The notes beneath the pieces were generated by a model. It did not search any database and was not told the DNA's origin. It saw only the letters and a list, made by a program, of their open reading frames with translations. Both the position numbers and the translations under genes were made by a program. DNA of 11,324 nt from CAYJPA01 sp964371945 (GTDB lineage Bacteria > Chloroflexota > Chloroflexia > Thermomicrobiales > UBA6265): NCBI GenBank assembly GCA_964371945.1, contig CAYJPA010000124.1:1-11324 (forward strand), given 5' to 3'. Shown here in pieces: positions 1 through 4,158 of the stretch. Positions within the stretch are counted from its first letter, which is position 1. Each line of letters opens with the position of its first letter.

Positions 1-182
1 GGGCGATGCTGTGGTGTGTGGCGGGAGAGACGCTGGACTGAAGTCCGCGCTCAGGAACGGAAGTCCCTCCGGGACTGAGGACGGGCGACGAGGGCGATGC
101 GGTGGTGTGTGGTGGGAGAGACGCTGGACTGAAGTCCGCGCTCAGGAACGGAAGTCCCTCCGGGACCGAGGACGGCATCGAG
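1..182. repeat. 91-bp tandem duplication carrying A and B palindromes
   Basis: Two consecutive copies with a 91-base period begin at 1 and 92 and differ at only a few positions. Each carries palindrome A (GGACTGAAGTCC at 35-46 and 126-137) followed 24 bases later by palindrome B (59-76 and 150-167). The period is not a multiple of three, so the open frames through it are unlikely to be coding. The first copy has A and B but no inverted B'; the second continues into a complete composite unit. The array may extend beyond the left edge of the window. Confidence 0.9.
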
Positions 183-237
183 GCACGCGTGGTCCCGGAG
201 GGGTTTCCGGTTAGGAGCACCGGTATTCAATTCTGTA
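126..237 (+). repeat. Composite REP unit 0 (A-B-B'-C), downstream of mod
   Basis: A lies at 126-137, B at 150-167, a 23-base spacer at 168-190, B' (GGTCCCGGAGGGGTTTCC) at 191-208, and a degenerate C at 218-237. C begins exactly 27 bases after the start of B', as in the other units. B ends in C instead of T and B' begins with G instead of A, so the two arms still pair with each other over all 18 positions (two G-T wobbles), whereas the local hairpin within B' is broken. The unit ends 14 bases beyond the mod stop codon and may act as a transcript end or mRNA-stabilising structure; that role is inference. Confidence 0.85.
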
Positions 238-251
238 GTCAAATGATCGCG

Positions 252-2885
252 CTAACGAACTTCGAAGACTTTCAGGACTTCGTCGCCGTAATGGTTGATG
301 GCTTTGACGGCGATTTTGCCCGTTTCCGGGATCGGGAAGGGGCGGCTGGTGGTGCGGTAGAGGGTCGCCCAGGCGTCTTCGTCGATCTCGGCGCGGAGGG
401 CGTTCTTGAGTTTGTCGTAGGGTTGGTCCGCGCCGGTGAAATACGCGTGGCGGACGAAGAAGCCCTCGCCGTTGTAGTTGGTGTCGATGAACCAGCAGGC
501 GATGTCGTCGGTTGAAGCGGGCCGGACCTCGCCGGTGGTGGGATCGTAGACGTCGACGCCCAGAATTTCGACCGTCACCTGACCATCGGTCCGTGAGATG
601 CGCACGTCTGGCTCGCCGAAGATCATGAAGAGGTTGCCGGCGCCGGTTTTCTTGAGCAGGTCATCCATGCCGAGATCCGGGTTCATTTTGGCGGGCAGTA
701 CGGTGAGGCGGCCATAGCGTTTGGCTTCTTCGGAGACGTGGGGATCGAAGGCGAAGCCACAAATAAGGAGCAGGTCGTGGCCGAGGCCCTGAACCGCCTC
801 CTTGGCCGCTTCCTGCACCTGCTTCGGACCGACCGTGCCGTGCTCGGGGCCGATCGAGACCGCCACGCGTTTGGCAGCGCCGTCGGCGTCGGTGTACTCG
901 CCGGTGGCGTGAATCCAGGCGCCGGCGAAGGGATCGAGACGGTCGAAAACCAGCTTTTCGCCCTTTTTGGTGTTCTGCACACCCGCCTTGCGAAGGTTGT
1001 CCAGGATCATGGTGGCGAAATCGGTGTTGCGCTCGACCTCGGCCAGGGAGACCGCGCCGTCCTGGTTGTCGTCGGCGGTGGAGAGCACGCGGTGTGGCGA
1101 GAGGCTCTCGACCGTGAAAGGCCCGCTGACACGGACGCGACGGGCGTCGGGATAGGGCTGATCGAACAGGGTTTCAGTTTCGGCGTGCTTGGCGATCGCG
1201 CGGTCGATCTCCTCGCGAGTCATGCCTTCGTGGATGTCGGGGTTGTTGGCGATCGATTTGAGGGTGACGTGCGGAACGCGCTTGTAGACGAAGCCCTTGC
1301 GGATGTCGCTCTCGGTTCGGTAGCCGGGCGGTTGCTTGCCGGTGATCTCCTTTTCCCTGGCGATACCCTCGGGGGAGTCAGCCAGGAGGTAGTAAGGGTA
1401 ACGAGCGGCCATGAGGCGGGTGCGGGCGAGCGCGAGGGCGACGCGGGAGGTATCGATCGTTATCCAACGGCGGCCCCATTGCTCGGCGACATAGGCGGTC
1501 GTGCCACTGCCGCAGGTGGGATCAAGGACGAGGTCGCCGGGATCGGTGGTCATGAGGATGCAGCGCTCCGCGATCTTGACGTTGGTCTGGACTACGTACA
1601 CCTTGGGATCGGTGAAGCTACCAGTTCCGACATCTGTCCATACGTTGTTGAGCGGCATTACCGGAAAATCGTCCAGAAACCTAATGTACTGAATTGAATC
1701 GTTCTCTGTGAGCCAGATCCGATCAGCCACAATAAGTTTGGACATTCCAGCGGGGTTCGTTTTCCATCCTCCCTTGCCTGGCCGAATAGCACGACCCTTG
1801 AAATCGACAGCGAATGTGGCACTCTCCGGGGAGCTTTGACTTGTCAGGTTGTCTGGCCGGAACAGCCTCGCGCCGGAGGTGAGGATTTGAGGCTCTGCCA
1901 TTTCAGCGGCGGTCGCACGACGGTGAGAGCCATCGCTGAATCGCACCCTGTTGTATAGCGAACTTGATGTCGTGCCAAAATTCTTGTCGTTGTATATCTG
2001 TCTGTATTTGACGTTTGCCGCATCTTTGGAATACCAGAGCACATAATCGCTCACGCCTGCCAGTGTCAGTGTTCCGCCGCTCGGGCTGCCCGCGCCCGAC
2101 GTTGTCTTGAGAACGATTTGGCTAACAAAGTTATTTGCCCCAAAGACCTCATCAATTATGGAACGCACCAAATGAACGTTTTCATCACCTATTTGGACAA
2201 ACACGCTTCCAGAATCGGTGAGAAGATCGCGAGCCACAATCAAACGATCTCGCATGTAGGCCAGGTAAGAGTGAATCCCGAGCTTCCAAGTGTCACGAAA
2301 GGCTTTGATTTGTTCCGGTTGGCGCGTTGCATCCGCGATGGATCCATCTTGAACCCGCGACTTGCGGGTGCTGACCTGCCAGTTGGAGCCGAATTTGATG
2401 CCGTAGGGCGGGTCGAGGTAGATGGTTTGAACTTTGCCTTTCAATCCTTCCTTTTCGGAGAGACTGGTCATCACCAGCAACGAATCGCCGAGGATCATGC
2501 GGTTGGTCCAGTGCTGGTCGTGTTGGTAGAAGTCGATCCGGCGGTCGAAGTCATCGCCGAGGCCGTTGAAATCGGAGAAGAGGTCGAGCTGGGTTTCGCC
2601 GGTTCTGGCGGCGCGGGGGAGATCGTCGATGATCGCCCGCGGGTGGATCTTTTCCTGGATGTAGACCGGGACGACGGGCACGGCGAGATCCTGGCGGTCT
2701 TGATCGTCTTTGCCCTTCCAGACGAGTTGGGGGTCGAGGGAGGGGTCGCGCGGGTAGAGCATGGTTCGCGGGGCCGATTCGTCTTCGGCCACGAAATCGC
2801 GCAATTCCTCGGTGGGGATGTTGGTGCGGGTGTCCTTGTGGCGGATGGAGTCGACCCGGATTGGGGTCTTTTTGGTCGGCGGCAT
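252..2885 (-). CDS. Type III-like DNA (adenine-N6) methyltransferase, Mod subunit
   Basis: This 877-residue protein is the modification subunit of a Type III-like restriction system; the family methylates adenine in a short asymmetric site and supplies site recognition to the Res partner. Motif IV DPPY is at residues 158-161 and the AdoMet-binding motif I (DPTCGSGTT) at 455-463. This IV-before-I order is that of beta-class N6-adenine/N4-cytosine methyltransferases. The stretch between them is the expected target-recognition region and is much AT-richer than the rest. A C-terminal region of about 350 residues follows whose fold I cannot name. I chose ATG 2885 because a GAGGAG lies 10 bases upstream; the open frame continues to 3077, but that extension is translated repeat sequence. 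A loop matching the EF-hand pattern (residues 605-616) is probably fortuitous. Res is encoded 1.26 kb upstream on the same strand. Confidence 0.9.
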   Translation of the reverse strand: MPPTKKTPIRVDSIRHKDTRTNIPTEELRDFVAEDESAPRTMLYPRDPSLDPQLVWKGKDDQDRQDLAVPVVPVYIQEKIHPRAIIDDLPRAARTGETQLDLFSDFNGLGDDFDRRIDFYQHDQHWTNRMILGDSLLVMTSLSEKEGLKGKVQTIYLDPPYGIKFGSNWQVSTRKSRVQDGSIADATRQPEQIKAFRDTWKLGIHSYLAYMRDRLIVARDLLTDSGSVFVQIGDENVHLVRSIIDEVFGANNFVSQIVLKTTSGAGSPSGGTLTLAGVSDYVLWYSKDAANVKYRQIYNDKNFGTTSSSLYNRVRFSDGSHRRATAAEMAEPQILTSGARLFRPDNLTSQSSPESATFAVDFKGRAIRPGKGGWKTNPAGMSKLIVADRIWLTENDSIQYIRFLDDFPVMPLNNVWTDVGTGSFTDPKVYVVQTNVKIAERCILMTTDPGDLVLDPTCGSGTTAYVAEQWGRRWITIDTSRVALALARTRLMAARYPYYLLADSPEGIAREKEITGKQPPGYRTESDIRKGFVYKRVPHVTLKSIANNPDIHEGMTREEIDRAIAKHAETETLFDQPYPDARRVRVSGPFTVESLSPHRVLSTADDNQDGAVSLAEVERNTDFATMILDNLRKAGVQNTKKGEKLVFDRLDPFAGAWIHATGEYTDADGAAKRVAVSIGPEHGTVGPKQVQEAAKEAVQGLGHDLLLICGFAFDPHVSEEAKRYGRLTVLPAKMNPDLGMDDLLKKTGAGNLFMIFGEPDVRISRTDGQVTVEILGVDVYDPTTGEVRPASTDDIACWFIDTNYNGEGFFVRHAYFTGADQPYDKLKNALRAEIDEDAWATLYRTTSRPFPIPETGKIAVKAINHYGDEVLKVFEVR

Positions 2886-2895
2886 GATGGTTAGG

Positions 2896-2901
2896 CTCCT
2901 C
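2896..2901 (-). promoter_or_regulatory. Shine-Dalgarno GAGGAG for mod
   Basis: GAGGAG on the minus strand stands 10 bases before ATG 2885. It favours this start over the in-frame ATG at 3077, whose first 64 codons read through REP palindromes and the inserted 140-bp element. Confidence 0.65.
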
Positions 2902-2922
2902 AGACGACGTCGGATTTGCTCC

Positions 2923-3180
2923 CGACTGAAGTCGAGAGCTGAGTGACGGAAGTCCCTCCGGGACTGAGCACGCAATCGATTCGTTCGTAGTCCCGGAGGG
3001 ACTTCCGGGACTGAGGGAAGGTTCAGTTGACGCACAAACGTCACTTGACACTTTTGACGGGTCGTATCCGATCGCAACGCCAGTGCTTCCGCCGTTTTTC
3101 GCCGGATTCGATGCGCCCCGGTCAGTTCTAACTGTCAACTGAATCTGAACCTTCCCTGAGCACGGAAATTCATTCCCGTG
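2923..3180 (+). repeat. Composite REP unit 1, interrupted by a 140-bp insertion
   Basis: A is a compensated variant (CGACTGAAGTCG, 2923-2934): the outer G-C pair of the consensus has become C-G. B is at 2948-2965 and B' at 2989-3006, a perfect 18-bp inverted repeat across a 23-base spacer. C (CACGGAAATTCATTCCCGTG, one mismatch in the palindrome) is displaced to 3161-3180. Removing 145 bases (140-bp element plus one CTGAG) puts C exactly 27 bases after B', as in intact units. The unit occupies the upstream region of mod. Confidence 0.88.
3016..3155. mobile_element. 140-bp MITE-like element inserted in REP unit 1
   Basis: The ends are perfect 11-bp inverted repeats, GGAAGGTTCAG at 3016-3026 and CTGAACCTTCC at 3145-3155. 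The similarity continues inward as TTGAC (3027-3031) and GTCAA (3134-3138), with an extra six bases (CTGAAT) in the right arm. Flanking CTGAG at 3011-3015 and 3156-3160 looks like a 5-bp target-site duplication. Two further TTGAC motifs lie inside the left part (3045 and 3054). There is no open frame for a transposase, so it would depend on an enzyme encoded elsewhere. The parent insertion-sequence family cannot be named from these ends alone. Confidence 0.75.
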
Positions 3181-3229
3181 GTCTATGTTCCACGATCCCC
3201 CATCACGATCCTTGTCCTAAATCCGCTCG

Positions 3230-3341
3230 TATCTTAAATCCGCGCTCAACCACGGAAGTCCCTCCGGGACTAAGCTGACGATGCGCCGATTCGCAGTCCC
3301 GGAGGGACTTCCGGGAGTGAGCACGGGAATTCATTCCCGTG
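3230..3341 (+). repeat. Composite REP unit 2, at the 3' end of the transposase gene
   Basis: A degenerate A (3230-3241) is followed by B at 3254-3271, a 23-base spacer, B' at 3295-3312 (perfect 18-bp inverted repeat of B) and C (CACGGGAATTCATTCCCGTG) at 3322-3341. C is a 9-bp palindrome around a TC centre. The stop codon of the transposase gene (3331-3333) falls in the middle of C. A D-like tail copy from unit 1 (around 3181-3216) lies just to the left. Confidence 0.88.
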
Positions 3342-3798
3342 GCTCTCCCGCGCGCGCAGACGACTCCTCCGGTGGACGTTCAAACCCATCGTCCGCCTGT
3401 TCAAGCTTGGCCCATAAGCGTTCACTAGCATGATGCTCCACCTGGTGCTCGACGTATTCGATGACCTGAGCAAGGGCGTTGTCCCCGAACGACAGGGCGC
3501 CATAATCGCCCTGCCACTGAAACCGCTCGGCGCGCTCTCCTTCACCACGATGATTGACCGCGTTGGATGAAGCGCCCTTCAGCCGTTTCACGGCCTCTGC
3601 AACCGATATCTTCGGCGGAATCGAAACGACGACATGAACGTGGTCCTGCATAACTCCGACCGCGTGCGGTATCAGGTCGAGGTCCTCGCACGTCAAATCG
3701 AACGACCGGCGGATCAATGCATCCTCGGCCGCCCCGATCACCGGCAATCGATCCTTCGTCGACCAGACCAGGTGATAAAACAGTCGCCAGTACGGCAT
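3331..3798 (-). CDS. IS200-like Y1/HUH transposase, REP-associated (RAYT) type
   Basis: This 155-residue protein belongs to the Y1 single-strand transposase fold (Pfam Y1_Tnp; IS200/IS605 TnpA and RAYT relatives), which nicks hairpin-bearing single-stranded DNA through a covalent 5'-phosphotyrosine. Visible features are the N-terminal YHLVWSTK segment (residues 8-15), the metal-binding HUH motif HVH (53-55), a WQGDYGALSFG stretch (95-105) and the likely nucleophile Tyr115 followed by Gln119 and His122-123. Length is normal for the family, and no second gene such as tnpB lies alongside. ATG 3798 has a good Shine-Dalgarno (AAGGA, six bases upstream). Palindromic repeat units flank the gene on both sides and the last codons are repeat sequence, the arrangement expected of a RAYT with its REP substrate. 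It sits between res and mod on the same strand. Which palindrome it actually cuts is not known. Confidence 0.9.
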   Translation of the reverse strand: MPYWRLFYHLVWSTKDRLPVIGAAEDALIRRSFDLTCEDLDLIPHAVGVMQDHVHVVVSIPPKISVAEAVKRLKGASSNAVNHRGEGERAERFQWQGDYGALSFGDNALAQVIEYVEHQVEHHASERLWAKLEQADDGFERPPEESSARAGEPRE

Positions 3799-3825
3799 GA
3801 TTCTTCCTTACGATGCGACGGCGCC

Positions 3826-3899
3826 GGACTGAAGTCCGCGCTCGGACGGCGACGCTGGACTGAAGTCCGCGCTCGGACGATGGCGCTGGACTGAAGTCC
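3826..3899 (+). repeat. Three tandem copies of palindrome A, 31-bp period
   Basis: GGACTGAAGTCC recurs at 3826-3837, 3857-3868 and 3888-3899, exactly 31 bases apart, each followed by GCGCTC. The intervening bases are nearly the same between copies. The array lies 27 bases upstream of the transposase start codon, so it is in that gene's 5' region, and its third A is the A of unit 3. Confidence 0.92.
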
Positions 3900-4033
3900 G
3901 CGCTCAACCACGGAAGTCCTTCCAGGACTACGAACGCAACGATTGCGTGCTCAGTCCCGGAGGGACTTCCGGGAGTGAGCACGGGAATTCATTCCCGTGG
4001 TCTCGGGCCCGCAATCCCCATCACAATCCCTGT
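3888..4033 (+). repeat. Composite REP unit 3 with D tail
   Basis: A 3888-3899, B 3912-3929, a 23-base spacer, B' 3953-3970, C 3980-3999, and a tail ending in ATCACAATCCCTGT (4020-4033). B here is GGAAGTCCTTCCAGGACT. Relative to the consensus, the innermost C-G pair of its stem has become T-A, so the local hairpin is intact although it no longer matches B' perfectly. The spacer contains a further palindrome (ACGCAA, three bases, TTGCGT) and is close to the reverse complement of the unit 1 spacer. Confidence 0.9.
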
Positions 4034-4056
4034 CCCCTTTACCATGCGATGGCGCT

Positions 4057-4158
4057 GGACTGAAGTCCGCGCTCAACCACGGAAGTCCTTCCCGTGGTCT
4101 GCGTCCCACGTCCGCGTGCCACAATCCCAATCCCATTTCCGCCCATCACAATCCCTGT
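4057..4158 (+). repeat. REP unit 4: internally deleted unit overlapping the end of res
   Basis: A is at 4057-4068. At +24, where B should begin, 4081-4097 reads GGAAGTCCTTCCCGTGG: the first part of B joined directly to the end of C through a shared TTCC. This fits a microhomology deletion from a unit-3-like parent, which has the same CCTTCC variant. A D-like tail follows, and its ATCACAATCCCTGT (4145-4158, identical to 4020-4033) covers the res stop codon. Confidence 0.8.

Noticed and set aside
102..515. Open frame of 137 codons running from the tandem repeat into the end of mod
   Set aside because: It begins in repeat sequence and continues antisense to mod; low-complexity translation with no family resemblance.
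738..1697. Long plus-strand open frame opposite mod, with similar ones opposite res, rnhB and the metH/metF-type gene
   Set aside because: They mirror well-supported minus-strand genes in GC-rich DNA and show no recognisable domain.
2886..3077. N-terminal extension of Mod to an ATG at 3077
   Set aside because: The extra 64 codons translate REP palindromes and the inserted element; ATG 2885 has its own Shine-Dalgarno.
3131..3136. TTGACA on the minus strand as a -35 box for mod
   Set aside because: No acceptable -10 sequence lies 16-18 bases downstream, and the motif is a subterminal part of the inserted element.
3826..3999. Regularly spaced repeats suggestive of a CRISPR array
   Set aside because: The 31-base period includes nearly identical intervening bases rather than unique spacers, the repeats are short palindromes, and no cas gene is present.
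3951..4136. Small open frames through the repeat array between the transposase and res
   Set aside because: They consist of translated palindromes; the same peptides recur wherever the repeats do.
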